A stretch of 64,000 bases of DNA, taken from the NCBI RefSeq assembly GCF_018131225.1, contig NZ_JAFCMM010000001.1:1674001-1738000 (forward strand). Reading direction: 5' to 3'. Shown one piece after another: positions 40,898-50,008 of the stretch (position 1 is the stretch's first letter; every line of letters starts with the position of its first letter). The notes below the pieces were generated by a model that saw only the letters and a list, made by a program, of their open reading frames with translations, was not told the DNA's origin and searched no databases. A program made the position numbers and the translations under genes. The stretch is from Bradyrhizobium sp. U87765 SZCCT0048 (GTDB lineage Bacteria; Pseudomonadota; Alphaproteobacteria; Rhizobiales; Xanthobacteraceae).

Positions 40898-42232
40898 TCA
40901 GTGCACGGCCTTCAGGGCGGCTTCGGGCTCACGCTGCGTGCCGCGGCCAAGTAGCAACGCCAGCAGGCAGCCGACCGCGGACAACCCCGCCAGCGGCAGC
41001 AACCCGAGCGCATAACTGCCGGTAGCATCCTTGATGACCCCGAGCAGATAGCTGCCGAAGAAGCCGCCGAGATTGCCGATGGCATTGACCTGGGCGATTG
41101 CAGCCGCGGCGACACCGGCCGACATCCACTCGGTCGCCAGCGCCCAGAAGGGCCCCTTGACGATGTAGGTCGCGGTAACGGCAACACACAGGATGGCGAT
41201 GGTCGGCGCAAGCGAACCGGTCAGCGGTGCGACCGCCAGGCTGGCGGCGAGCAGAAACAGCGGGATCGCCGTGTGCCAGCGGCGCTCGCGCTTCGCGTCA
41301 GAATTGCGGCCCCACAGCACCATCAGTACCGACGCGATGCCGAACGGAAGGGAGTTCAACAGGCCGGTTTCCATATTGGTCAGACCGAACGACTTGATGA
41401 TCTGTGGCTGCCACAACGACAGGCACTGGCTGGCGCCCGATGCGCCGGCATAGATCAGCGACGCCGCAAGCACGTACCTGTTGGTCATCACCTGCCACAG
41501 CGACAGATGGCCTTCGGTCTTGCGCGGCGCCGCACGTTCGCTTGCGAGACGCCCGACCAGCCAGTCGCGCTGCGGCGCGGTTAGCCATGCCGCTTTCGCG
41601 GGTGAGTCCGGCAGGACGGCGAACGACAGGATGCCGAGCACGATGGCCGGCAGCGCTTCCAGCACGAACATCCACTGCCAGCCCCGATAACCGAGGGCGC
41701 CGTCCATCTGCAGCAGCGATGCCGAGATCGGTGATCCCAGGAAACTCGAGATCGGGATCGCGACCATGAAGATCGCGACGATCCGCCCGCGATAGGCCGT
41801 CGGGAACCAGTATGTGAGATACAGGATGACACCGGGAAAGAAACCGGCCTCGGCCGCGCCGAGCAGCAGCCGCACCGCATAGAACGAGTAAGGACCGACC
41901 ACCAGCGCCATGCACGCCGCAACGATGCCCCAAGAGATCATGATCCGCGCGATCCACAGCCGCGCGCCGACCTTCTCCATGGCCAGGTTGCTCGGAATCT
42001 CGAAGATCACATAGGTGATGTAGAACAGTCCGCCGCCCAGCCCGAATGCCGCCGCCGTGAGGCCGATGTCCTTGTTCATCTGCAGCGCCGCGAAACCGGC
42101 GTTGACGCGATCGACGAAGGCAATGAAGTAGCACAGCATCAGGAACGGCACGATGCGCCAGCCGACGCGGCGCATGGTTTCGGCCTCCAGCGGCGATACG
42201 GGCTCGGCGACGGTGTCGGCTTGCGGCATCAT
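40898..42232 (-). CDS. MFS transporter (anion:cation symporter type)
   Basis: A 444-residue major-facilitator protein with 12 hydrophobic segments. The family motif is YFIAFVDRVNAGFAALQMNKD in the first loop (D-R-x-N), with WFPTAYRGRIVAIF and a central hydrophilic loop near PRKTEGHLSLW. It is typical of the ACS family that imports tartrate, phthalate, glucarate and similar organic anions. ATGs at 42232 and 42229 are both possible; GGAGGA lies upstream. It sits between the 2-hydroxycarboxylate transporter and the isocitrate-dehydrogenase-like gene, so a carboxylate substrate is likely. Confidence 0.9.
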   Translation of the reverse strand: MMPQADTVAEPVSPLEAETMRRVGWRIVPFLMLCYFIAFVDRVNAGFAALQMNKDIGLTAAAFGLGGGLFYITYVIFEIPSNLAMEKVGARLWIARIMISWGIVAACMALVVGPYSFYAVRLLLGAAEAGFFPGVILYLTYWFPTAYRGRIVAIFMVAIPISSFLGSPISASLLQMDGALGYRGWQWMFVLEALPAIVLGILSFAVLPDSPAKAAWLTAPQRDWLVGRLASERAAPRKTEGHLSLWQVMTNRYVLAASLIYAGASGASQCLSLWQPQIIKSFGLTNMETGLLNSLPFGIASVLMVLWGRNSDAKRERRWHTAIPLFLLAASLAVAPLTGSLAPTIAILCVAVTATYIVKGPFWALATEWMSAGVAAAAIAQVNAIGNLGGFFGSYLLGVIKDATGSYALGLLPLAGLSAVGCLLALLLGRGTQREPEAALKAVH

Positions 42233-42302
42233 GGGGACGGAATCCTCCGGACTGCGACGGGGAAACAGGGACAGCATAGCGCCGCATTGCGGCGGCGCCA
42301 CG

Positions 42303-43709
42303 TCATTTCAGGTAGCCGAGCACGATCAGCACGGTCGTGATGGTAATGGCGCCGCCGATACGGGTGGCGATCTGTGCGAACGGCATCAACTGCATGCGGT
42401 TCGCCGCGGTGAGGATCGCGACGTCGCCGGTGCCGCCCTGACCGCTGTGGCAGGCGTTCACGATCGCGGTCTCGATCGGATACATGTTCATGAAGCGGCC
42501 GACCACGAAGCCGGTGGCCATCAACGTCGCGACCGTCGCGACAATGGTGATGATGTTGGCGATGTGGAAGGCCGCCATCAGCTTGTCCCATGGCGTCAGG
42601 GCGACGCCGATGGCGAACAGCAGCGGATAGGTCATTGTGCTGCGCACGAAATCGAACACGACAAGGCCCCCCTGCTGAAGCTGGGGCGACACCGCGCGGG
42701 TGAGCTTGGCCAGAACCGCCAGGAACAGCATGGCGACCGGCGCCGGCAGGCCGACAAGATGATGGCAGATGACGCCGAGCAGGTACAGCGTGATCGCGGT
42801 CAGCGCGGCGGCGGCGATGACATTGACGCTGACGACGCCGGCGGCGGAACTGTCCTCGCCGTGCCCGCCGGCCTGCAGGTCGGCCTCGCCCTCCTTGAGG
42901 GGCTGCAACCGGCCTTCACCGGTGAGATGGGGATACTTCTTGCCGACGAAATTGAGCGCGCCAGACAGCAGGATCGCGGTCAGCGAGCCCAGCATCACCG
43001 GCGGCAGCACCTGCGCGAACACCTCCCCCTGCGGCACGCCAGTGAGTGCGGCGTAGCCGATCGACAGCGGAATGGCCCCCTCGCCAACGCCGCCCGCCAT
43101 GATCGGCACCACGACATAAAAAAATGTGTGATGGGCGCCGAGCCCGAGCAGCGTGCCCACCACGGTGCCGACCAGACCCGCAACCACCGAACCGATCGCC
43201 AGCGGGACAAAGATCTTGAGAAAGCCCTTGATCAGCACGTCGCGGTCCATCGCGAAAATGCTGCCGACGATGATTGAGGCGATGAAGATATAGAGGAAGT
43301 TGGTCGCCTTGGTGAATTCGGTGATCGAACTGACCATCTTGACAGGCAACAGATTGTAATAGGCCAGAGCCGATGGAATGAAGGTCGCGAAGATCGCTCC
43401 GGCCCCGATCGCCCGCAGCACGGGCAGCCGTTTGCCGATCTCGGCGCAGGTGAAGCCACCGAGCACCAGCGCCGCGATCATGGTCGGACCGTCGGACTTG
43501 ATCTCACCGGTCACCACCAGAGTGGCGATCAGCACGAACAGCAGGAGGTAGATCGGGAACGGAATAATGCCAATGCGCCAATCGATGAGGCGCCACCACC
43601 CCTCCGGCCAGAAGCGCGGCGTATCGCCATCGCGACGCTCCCCCGGCTGTATCGCGGATGACAGCGCGCCCGACGTTGTCTGGACGGCGCCCAGGTCCTG
43701 TGCCGACAT
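42303..43709 (-). CDS. 2-hydroxycarboxylate transporter (citrate/malate, 2HCT family)
   Basis: A 468-residue inner-membrane symporter. Both re-entrant GGxG loops of the family are visible (MAGGVGEGAIPLSIGYA and CHSGQGGTGDVAILTAANRM). So is the C-terminal RMQLMPFAQIATRIGGA, whose Arg binds the carboxylate in CitS. Substrates of the family are citrate, malate and lactate, driven by Na+ or H+. The ATG at 43709-43707 has a GGAGGA site. It heads the long minus-strand block that ends with the PHA-type genes. A binding protein and a TctDE-like two-component system lie just upstream and probably control it. Confidence 0.93.
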   Translation of the reverse strand: MSAQDLGAVQTTSGALSSAIQPGERRDGDTPRFWPEGWWRLIDWRIGIIPFPIYLLLFVLIATLVVTGEIKSDGPTMIAALVLGGFTCAEIGKRLPVLRAIGAGAIFATFIPSALAYYNLLPVKMVSSITEFTKATNFLYIFIASIIVGSIFAMDRDVLIKGFLKIFVPLAIGSVVAGLVGTVVGTLLGLGAHHTFFYVVVPIMAGGVGEGAIPLSIGYAALTGVPQGEVFAQVLPPVMLGSLTAILLSGALNFVGKKYPHLTGEGRLQPLKEGEADLQAGGHGEDSSAAGVVSVNVIAAAALTAITLYLLGVICHHLVGLPAPVAMLFLAVLAKLTRAVSPQLQQGGLVVFDFVRSTMTYPLLFAIGVALTPWDKLMAAFHIANIITIVATVATLMATGFVVGRFMNMYPIETAIVNACHSGQGGTGDVAILTAANRMQLMPFAQIATRIGGAITITTVLIVLGYLK

Positions 43710-43872
43710 GATGATCCTCCCTCTTTTTTGTTGCTGTGCGGAAGGTTCGCCCAGCAGCCGCCTGAACGGCAGCTCTGCTGACCCTTTCGTCATGCTCTTG
43801 ATTGCAGGAAACGATAGATGGCTTTTGCTGTCACCAAGCTGTCGCGGCGCGACCGGCGCGCGACAGCAATCC

Positions 43873-44991
43873 TCACTGCCCTTGCAGAGCCTTCGCCCAC
43901 TGCGCAAGGAAACGTGCCCGCTTGGCGCGGTCGAGGTAGGTCAGCAGATCGATGTTCAACGCGATCGGCCGCAAGGCCGAAGCCGAGGCGCCGGGCGCTG
44001 CCGGTGACATATCGGTGCGCACCGCGCCAAGGGAATGGGCGGCAAGCCTCGCCTGGCCATCCCTGGAAAGCATGTAGTCGATGAATCGGCGCGCATCCTC
44101 GGGGTGGGGCGCCGCGCGCGGGATCAGCGCGATCCGTGTCATCACCAGCGTATAATCCGCCGGAAACACGATGCCGAGGTCGTGGTCCTGCCTGGCGCGC
44201 TCCAGCGCATAAGCGCCGAGGACATTATAGGCGAGCACGAACTCGCCGCTCAGCACGCGGTCGATCATCGGCGTCGATGAGGTGTAGAGCTTCGCGCTGG
44301 TGCGGCCGAGCGCCGCGACCAGCTTCCAGATCTGCGGTATGATGCGCGCGTCCTGGGTGATGAACAGCAGCCCCGTGCCGCTGGTCTCCGGATCGTAGGT
44401 CGCGATCCGCCCCTGGAACACATCACGGTGCTCCGTCAGGATGCGCACCAGATCGGCGTGATCGCGTGGCACCAGATCGCCGCGCAGCAGCCGCTTGTTG
44501 TAGACGATCACCACCGGCTCGGCCGTGACGCCATAGGCAAGGTCCTTCCACTGCGCCCAGGCTGGCAGCCCATCGGCCTCCGGCGAGCGATACGCTGCCG
44601 CCAGTCCATCATTGGCGAGCTTGATCTGCAGATCCATCGCCGAGCTCCACACCACGTCGGCGACGGTGTCGGGCGCGCCTGACGGCTTCGCGATCTCGTC
44701 GAAAAGCTCGCCCGAGACGATCTTGGTATAGCGGACAGCGATGTCCGGATACAGCGCACGGAAGCCGGCCAGCAGCTCGGCGGCCTCGGCCCGATCGGTC
44801 GTGCTGCGGATCAGGAGTTCGCGCCGGCCGTCGGCGGCAGACCCTCCCCCTTCGGCGACCGCGCGTCCGGGCAGGCTCACGCAGAGCGCAACCAGAGCCC
44901 AGGCGATCGCACGAAGCAGCAACAGGACAGGAGTTCCCGGTGGAGATGAACGAGACGCGACTTTGACCTGACAAGCAATCTGAACGTACAT
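43873..44991 (-). CDS. Periplasmic substrate-binding protein, likely sensor partner (PgtC/AfuA-like)
   Basis: A 372-residue type II periplasmic binding protein with an N-terminal signal (VLLLLRAIAWALVALCVSLPGRAVAEG). It has the Fe3+/phosphoglycerate-binding-like fold: RRELLIRSTTDRAEAAELLAG, DVVWSSAMDLQIKL, EPVVIVYNKRLL and TYDPETSGTGLL. No permease or ATPase genes accompany it. It is instead divergent from a response regulator/histidine kinase pair, so it probably presents a carboxylate to the kinase, as in three-component systems. The ATG at 44991-44989 abuts the regulator start, leaving no normal intergenic region. Confidence 0.82.
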   Translation of the reverse strand: MYVQIACQVKVASRSSPPGTPVLLLLRAIAWALVALCVSLPGRAVAEGGGSAADGRRELLIRSTTDRAEAAELLAGFRALYPDIAVRYTKIVSGELFDEIAKPSGAPDTVADVVWSSAMDLQIKLANDGLAAAYRSPEADGLPAWAQWKDLAYGVTAEPVVIVYNKRLLRGDLVPRDHADLVRILTEHRDVFQGRIATYDPETSGTGLLFITQDARIIPQIWKLVAALGRTSAKLYTSSTPMIDRVLSGEFVLAYNVLGAYALERARQDHDLGIVFPADYTLVMTRIALIPRAAPHPEDARRFIDYMLSRDGQARLAAHSLGAVRTDMSPAAPGASASALRPIALNIDLLTYLDRAKRARFLAQWAKALQGQ

Positions 44992-44993
44992 TG

Positions 44994-45692
44994 ATGCATT
45001 GGCAATGGTGCAGCGCGGCGATCGTCTTGCGAATTCTGATTATCGAGGATGACATTTCCCTGGCGACGGGCCTCAAAAAGGCACTGGCGCCGGCCGGCAT
45101 CGCCGTCGACCATGAGATCAGCGGCCATGGCGGCATCGAGATCGCGCCATCCGAGGCCTATTCGCTGATCGTTATCGACTTGGGCCTGCCCGACATGTCC
45201 GGCGAGGACGTGCTCAGCCGGCTGCGTCGCGCGGGTTCGGAGGTGCCGATCCTGATCCTGACCGCACACGATGCCGTCGCCGAGAAGGTCAGGTGCCTCA
45301 ATCTCGGCGCCGACGACTATCTGACCAAACCCTTCGACCTTTCGGAGTTCGAGGCCCGCGTCAAGGCGCTGGCGCGACGCGGCAAGGGGCGCGCCGCCCC
45401 GGTGCTCAGTTGCGGCGCCCTGGTGTTCGAGACGTCGACCGCGACCGCACGGCTGCGCGATGCGCCGCTGGCGCTGCGCCGGCGCGAGGCAGCGGTGCTC
45501 GCGGTGCTGATGTCCCATTCGGGCAAACTGGTCCGCAAGGAGCGGCTCATTTCCGAGGTTTTCGGCTTCGACGAGCCGGTGGCGCCGAATGCCATCGAGC
45601 TGTACGTCGCCCGCCTGCGCCAGAAACTCGGCAATGATGGGCCGCCGATCCGCACCATCCGCGGCCTCGGCTACCTGATGGAGGAGCGGTGA
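44994..45692 (+). CDS. OmpR-type response regulator (TctD-like)
   Basis: A 232-residue response regulator. The receiver domain has acidic pair EDD, phospho-Asp in VIDLGLPDMSG and the Lys in YLTKPFDLSEFEARV. It is followed by an OmpR/PhoB winged helix ending RTIRGLGYLMEER. The receiver begins at LRILIIEDD, so the true start may be a TTG at 45027. The ATG at 44994 lies only 3 bp from the divergent binding-protein start and lacks a clear ribosome site. The kinase gene overlaps its stop (GTGA). It likely controls the 2-hydroxycarboxylate uptake genes. Confidence 0.9.
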   Translation: MHWQWCSAAIVLRILIIEDDISLATGLKKALAPAGIAVDHEISGHGGIEIAPSEAYSLIVIDLGLPDMSGEDVLSRLRRAGSEVPILILTAHDAVAEKVRCLNLGADDYLTKPFDLSEFEARVKALARRGKGRAAPVLSCGALVFETSTATARLRDAPLALRRREAAVLAVLMSHSGKLVRKERLISEVFGFDEPVAPNAIELYVARLRQKLGNDGPPIRTIRGLGYLMEER

Positions 45693-47113
45693 CGCGCCCG
45701 CGCGCCCCCTCGCTGCGCCGCATTCTGCTGCTCAACCTGCTGGTGCCGACCAGCGTGCTGGCGATCGCGCTCGGCGCCGCAGGCGCACTGCTAATCGATC
45801 GCACGGTCGAGACCGCCTACGACCGCGTGCTCGACGGCTCGGTCCGCGCCATCGCCGAACGGGTCAGCGTCGAGGACGACGAGGTTACGGTGGACCTGCC
45901 ACAGGTCGCGCTCGGCATGCTGGAGACGCGCGCCAACGACAGCATCTACTACAGCGTATCCTATGACGGCACCGCCGTGACCGGCTATCAGGACCTGCCG
46001 CTCGCGGCGCTGCGCGCCCAGCCCTTCGGCACGATCCGGCATTTCGACATGGTCTACAAGGGCGCGCCGATCCGCCTCGCCGCCCTCGCCCAGCCTGTCT
46101 ACGGCAAGCCGCACCCGGTGCTGATCGAGGTCGCGGAGACCCGCAACGGCCGCAACGCGACCCAGCGCGAGCTGTTGCTGGCGCTCGGCGGCCTCGGGGC
46201 AGGCATCATTCTCGCGGCGGCCGCGCTCGGCTGGTTCGCGGTCGGCCGCGGCCTTGCGCCGCTCGCCGCGCTTGGCCGGGAGATCGATGCCCGCCAGGTC
46301 CGGACCGGCGCGGAATTGCAACCGCTCGATCTCGCCGCAGTGCCGCGCGAGGTCCACCCGCCGGTGCGGGCGATCAACCAGCTGTTCGGCCGCCTCGATA
46401 TCGCGATCAAGGTCATCCGCGATTTCATCGCCGACGCGTCCCACCAGATGAAGACCCCGCTCGCCTCGTTGCGCGTCCACCTCGCGCTGCTCAAGCGCGG
46501 CACGATCCAGGCAGCCGAACGCGACACCATTGCCGAGATCGAGCGCTCGGCGCAGCATCTCGATCGCCTGGTGGCGCAGCTCGTCACCCTGGCGCGCGCA
46601 GAGCAAAGCGCGATGGCGTCAGCCACGGCGGCCGAGCGCACCGATTTGCGCGCCGCCGCGGCGGACGCCATCAGCCAGTTGGCGCCGATCGCCGCGGCCT
46701 GCGATATCGAGCTGGCGCTGGAGGCGGACAGCGACGCCGTGGCGCGGATCGCACCCACCGTGCTGCACGAAGCCCTGGTCAACCTCATCGACAATGCCAT
46801 TCGCTACAACCGCCGCGGCGGCACCGTCACGGTGCGGGTGAACGGCAATGGCGAGCGCCCCATTGTGCAGGTGATCGACGACGGTCCGGGAATCGCGCCC
46901 GAATTCCGCGAACGGGTGTTCGACCGCTTCTACCGCGTGCCCGGCCCCCACGTCCCGTCGGGCTCGGGCCTTGGCCTGGCGATCGTGCGATCGCTGCTGC
47001 AGCAGTCCGGCGCAACGATCCAGCTCGCAGACGGGCCGGACGGGCGCGGGCTGATCGCCACCGTCAGCCTGCCGCGCGAACCGGAGACGACCAGCGCGCG
47101 CGACAATGCTTAG
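45689..47113 (+). CDS. Membrane histidine kinase (TctE-like)
   Basis: A 474-residue sensor kinase. It has a first membrane segment (ILLLNLLVPTSVLAIALGAA), a periplasmic 2CSK-type sensor of about 130 residues and a second membrane segment (LLLALGGLGAGIILAAAALG). HAMP-like sequence, an H-box in DASHQMKTPLASLRV, an N-box LVNLIDNAIRYN and G-boxes DDGPGIAP and GSGLGLAIV follow. The overall form matches TctE, which senses tricarboxylates. The GTG start overlaps the regulator stop, so the two are coupled. Its stop overlaps that of the convergent monooxygenase gene at 47110-47113. Confidence 0.92.
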   Translation: MTRPRAPSLRRILLLNLLVPTSVLAIALGAAGALLIDRTVETAYDRVLDGSVRAIAERVSVEDDEVTVDLPQVALGMLETRANDSIYYSVSYDGTAVTGYQDLPLAALRAQPFGTIRHFDMVYKGAPIRLAALAQPVYGKPHPVLIEVAETRNGRNATQRELLLALGGLGAGIILAAAALGWFAVGRGLAPLAALGREIDARQVRTGAELQPLDLAAVPREVHPPVRAINQLFGRLDIAIKVIRDFIADASHQMKTPLASLRVHLALLKRGTIQAAERDTIAEIERSAQHLDRLVAQLVTLARAEQSAMASATAAERTDLRAAAADAISQLAPIAAACDIELALEADSDAVARIAPTVLHEALVNLIDNAIRYNRRGGTVTVRVNGNGERPIVQVIDDGPGIAPEFRERVFDRFYRVPGPHVPSGSGLGLAIVRSLLQQSGATIQLADGPDGRGLIATVSLPREPETTSARDNA

Positions 47114-48735
47114 GCCTTCGCGTGACAGCGCGCAGCGACGCCGAACCGCGCCAGCGCCGCGGTGATCGCCGCGCGTGATGCAGCATCATCGTCGGAGACC
47201 ACGGCGGCGATATGGCCGTCGGGCCGCACCAGCATGGCACCGCGGCCATCAAGACCGCACAGCTCTCGCCAGGCCGTCTCGAAGATGACGGTCTCGTCGA
47301 GCTCCACCGTACACAGCGCATCGGCGATGCCATGGCGCCAGATGGCGGCATCGCGGCCCGCGATCAGGGTGAACGTGACCGGGCTGAGCAGATCGAGCGT
47401 CGACAGCCGGCGGCCGCCGCGCACCAGCCACGCATGGGGCATGCGGTCACCCACCCCCGCCGACGGATCGTAACGCGTCGCGTCGGCCGGACCGCGCACC
47501 GGCGGCCCGTAGGAGAACCCGAGCTGCAGGCCTGGGCTAAGGAAATGAGCGCGGTGCGTGGCGATCTCCGCGGCAAGACGCAAGTGGTCTGCGGCGGAGA
47601 CATCGCCGTCGGCGATCGTCTCCTCGGCGAGGCGGAACAGGTCCGGCAGGCGATTGGAGTTGTGCAGGCTCTGCCGGGTGTTGATCTCGGCGATCGGTCG
47701 CCGCTCGGCGTCGTAGCTGTCGAGCAGCGTGTCGTCCGCACCGCGCAGCACCGCGGCAAGCTTCCAGGCAAGGTTGTGCGCGTCCTGGATGCCGGTGTTG
47801 AGGCCGAAGCCCCCCGTCGGCGGAAAACGGTGGGCCGCATCGCCGATCAGCAGGCAGCGGCCACTGCGATAGGCGGTCGCGACCTCGGCGGACATCATCC
47901 AGGGCACGACATGGCGGACATCGACAGCGACATCGTCGCGGCCGATGGCGCGGCGGATCAGCTCGGCGCAGTGGGCCTCGGTATAGCGCTCCGGATCGAA
48001 TGCCTCCGGGGTGACACGCGGCGTGTACACCCAGGTGCGGTCGATGTCATAGGCGATGAAGGTGCCGGCGACGGCGGGATCGAGGATCCAGTACAGGATC
48101 GCCGGCCGCTCGCGCACGAGGCTGCGCAGGTTGGCCTCGAAATGGATGGTGATGCGCGGGCGCACGGCGGGAATGCCCTGCATCGGGATCGCGAGATGCT
48201 CGCGAACGCGGCTGCCGGCGCCATCGGCCCCCGCGAGCCAGGCGCTGGCGATCTCGTAGGTCCGCCCGTCGTGCTCGACCGTGGAGACCACGCCGCCGTC
48301 GGTCGCGCGGCAGCCGGTCCAGGTGTGGCCGAGCCGCAGCTCGATCGCCGGATTGCGTTCGACTTCCGCGGCCAGCATCGCCTCGAGCTTCGGCTGGGCA
48401 ATATTGAGCAGCGGCGTCGGCGTCAGCGCCAGCGCGTCATCGTCGGCGACGTCGAGCGGGATGTGGCCAAGCTCGATGCCGGCCAGCGTCGTCATGAAGC
48501 GCGATGCCTCGGCATCGCCGCGCGACGCGCCCTGGCGCCGCAATGCGTCGAGATCGAGCCCAAGCGCACGGTAGATTTCGAGCGAGCGCGGATTGATCAC
48601 ATGCGCCTTTGGCGCGCTCTCGACCCGCGGCGGCCGCCGCTCGACGATGATCGAGCGCACGCCCTGCTGCGCCAGAAGCAAGGCCAGCGTCAGCCCCACC
48701 GGCCCGCCGCCAGCGATCAGCACCGGCGTATCCAT
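47110..48735 (-). CDS. FAD-dependent aromatic monooxygenase (MhpA/PheA-like)
   Basis: A 541-residue group A flavoprotein hydroxylase. It has the GxGxxG motif in VLIAGGGPVGLTLALLL, WLAGADGAGSRVR, and the GD motif in LLIGDAAHRFPPTGGFGLNTG followed by QDAHNLAWKLA. A C-terminal thioredoxin-like domain (IAGRDAAIWRHGIADALC onward) resembles MhpA and phenol hydroxylases. It should hydroxylate a phenolic acid using NAD(P)H and O2. The ATG at 48735-48733 gives the usual start. It lies at the end of an operon with a binding protein, SnoaL, VOC dioxygenase and FAH hydrolase, which fits an ortho-hydroxylation then ring-cleavage pathway. Confidence 0.9.
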   Translation of the reverse strand: MDTPVLIAGGGPVGLTLALLLAQQGVRSIIVERRPPRVESAPKAHVINPRSLEIYRALGLDLDALRRQGASRGDAEASRFMTTLAGIELGHIPLDVADDDALALTPTPLLNIAQPKLEAMLAAEVERNPAIELRLGHTWTGCRATDGGVVSTVEHDGRTYEIASAWLAGADGAGSRVREHLAIPMQGIPAVRPRITIHFEANLRSLVRERPAILYWILDPAVAGTFIAYDIDRTWVYTPRVTPEAFDPERYTEAHCAELIRRAIGRDDVAVDVRHVVPWMMSAEVATAYRSGRCLLIGDAAHRFPPTGGFGLNTGIQDAHNLAWKLAAVLRGADDTLLDSYDAERRPIAEINTRQSLHNSNRLPDLFRLAEETIADGDVSAADHLRLAAEIATHRAHFLSPGLQLGFSYGPPVRGPADATRYDPSAGVGDRMPHAWLVRGGRRLSTLDLLSPVTFTLIAGRDAAIWRHGIADALCTVELDETVIFETAWRELCGLDGRGAMLVRPDGHIAAVVSDDDAASRAAITAALARFGVAARCHAKA

Positions 48736-48763
48736 CACGCCCGCTCCCGTGCCGTCCGGCCGC

Positions 48764-49972
48764 TCAATCCGCATTCATCACCGCGCCGAAATAGGTCCAG
48801 CGAGTGCCGTCAAAGCGCATCATCCGCATCTGCTTGACCGGAGTATAATCGGTCGGGCTGCTGCTGATCGAGATGCCCGGCAGGATCAGGTCGTAGTCGA
48901 TCGGCTTGAGGTTGCGCGCCTGCTCCATGATGTTGTCGCGCGTCAGGTTGTCGCCGCACTGCTTGAGTACTTGCACGAGACTCTGCGCGACGCTGTAGGC
49001 ATAACTGGTGAAGAACGCGTTGGTCATGTCGGCATCCGGATAGTACTGCGCCATGAAGGCGCGCCAGGTCTTGACGCCGGCGTCGTCATCCCAGGCCGGG
49101 TCGGTCGGGTCCTTCATGAAGTTCGCCGAGACGACACCGACCGAGTTTTCGAGGCCGGCGGGCTTGAGCACGCCGCCGACCGAGATCGAAGCGAACGCCA
49201 GCGCGTTGATCGACGGCTTCCAGCCCATCTCGGCGATGCGCCGGATCGCCAGCGCCGCCGTGCGCGGGGTCGCGAAGTTCATGAACGCGTCCGCGCCCGA
49301 GGCCTTGAGGGTCGCGATCTGGGAATCCACCGTCGGATCCGTCGGATCATAGCCCGCCTCGGCGACGATCATGCTTGCGTGCTTGCCGAGACCATCCTTG
49401 AGCCCCTTGACCATGTCCTTGCCGAAGTCGTCCTTCTGGTAAAGTACGGCGATGCGCGCCGAAGGATTGGTCTCCAGCACGTACTTGGCGTAGAGCCGCC
49501 CTTCCATTTCGGCCTGCGGAAACCACGCCATGGTCCACGGGAAGCGTTTGGGGTCGTTGAACTTGGCATTGCCCGATGACAGGAACAGCTGCGGCACGCG
49601 CTTGCTGTTGAGATAGGGCATCACGGCGGCGTTGGTCGCGGTGCCGGCGCCGGCGAACACGATCGCGACCTCGTCGCCCTCGACCAGACGCCGCGTCTGC
49701 TCCACCGTCTTGGGCGGCGAATAGGCATCGTCATAGGAGACGTAACGGATCTTGCGTCCGTTGATGCCACCGCGGTCGTTGATCATCCTGAAATAGGCGG
49801 CCTGGGTCTTGCCGATGGTCGAGACGATCGCGATGGGCCCGCTGTAAGGCACGGTGTTGCCGATGACGATCTCGGTCGCGCTGGTGCCCGGCCCGTATTG
49901 CGGCTCCGCCACCGCTGCCCCCGCCAGCATGCCGCCCGCCAGGGCAATGGCAACAACGCTTCTCAGGCTCAT
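48764..49972 (-). CDS. Periplasmic ligand-binding protein of Liv type
   Basis: A 402-residue type I binding protein. It has a signal peptide (MSLRSVVAIALAGGMLAGAA, cleaved after AVA) and a mature N-terminus GTSATEIVIGNTVPYSGPIA. It also contains NDRGGINGRKIRYVSYDDAYSP cut in the usual family pattern, and VAILYQKDDFGKD. No Liv permeases lie in this operon, so it may use the importer of another locus. Genes on both sides encode aromatic-degradation enzymes, and this subgroup often binds aromatic acids (family knowledge). The ligand is unproven. Confidence 0.9.
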   Translation of the reverse strand: MSLRSVVAIALAGGMLAGAAVAEPQYGPGTSATEIVIGNTVPYSGPIAIVSTIGKTQAAYFRMINDRGGINGRKIRYVSYDDAYSPPKTVEQTRRLVEGDEVAIVFAGAGTATNAAVMPYLNSKRVPQLFLSSGNAKFNDPKRFPWTMAWFPQAEMEGRLYAKYVLETNPSARIAVLYQKDDFGKDMVKGLKDGLGKHASMIVAEAGYDPTDPTVDSQIATLKASGADAFMNFATPRTAALAIRRIAEMGWKPSINALAFASISVGGVLKPAGLENSVGVVSANFMKDPTDPAWDDDAGVKTWRAFMAQYYPDADMTNAFFTSYAYSVAQSLVQVLKQCGDNLTRDNIMEQARNLKPIDYDLILPGISISSSPTDYTPVKQMRMMRFDGTRWTYFGAVMNAD

Positions 49973-50008
49973 CGGATATCTTCCTCTCTCGGCAAAAATC
50001 GAATGGGA

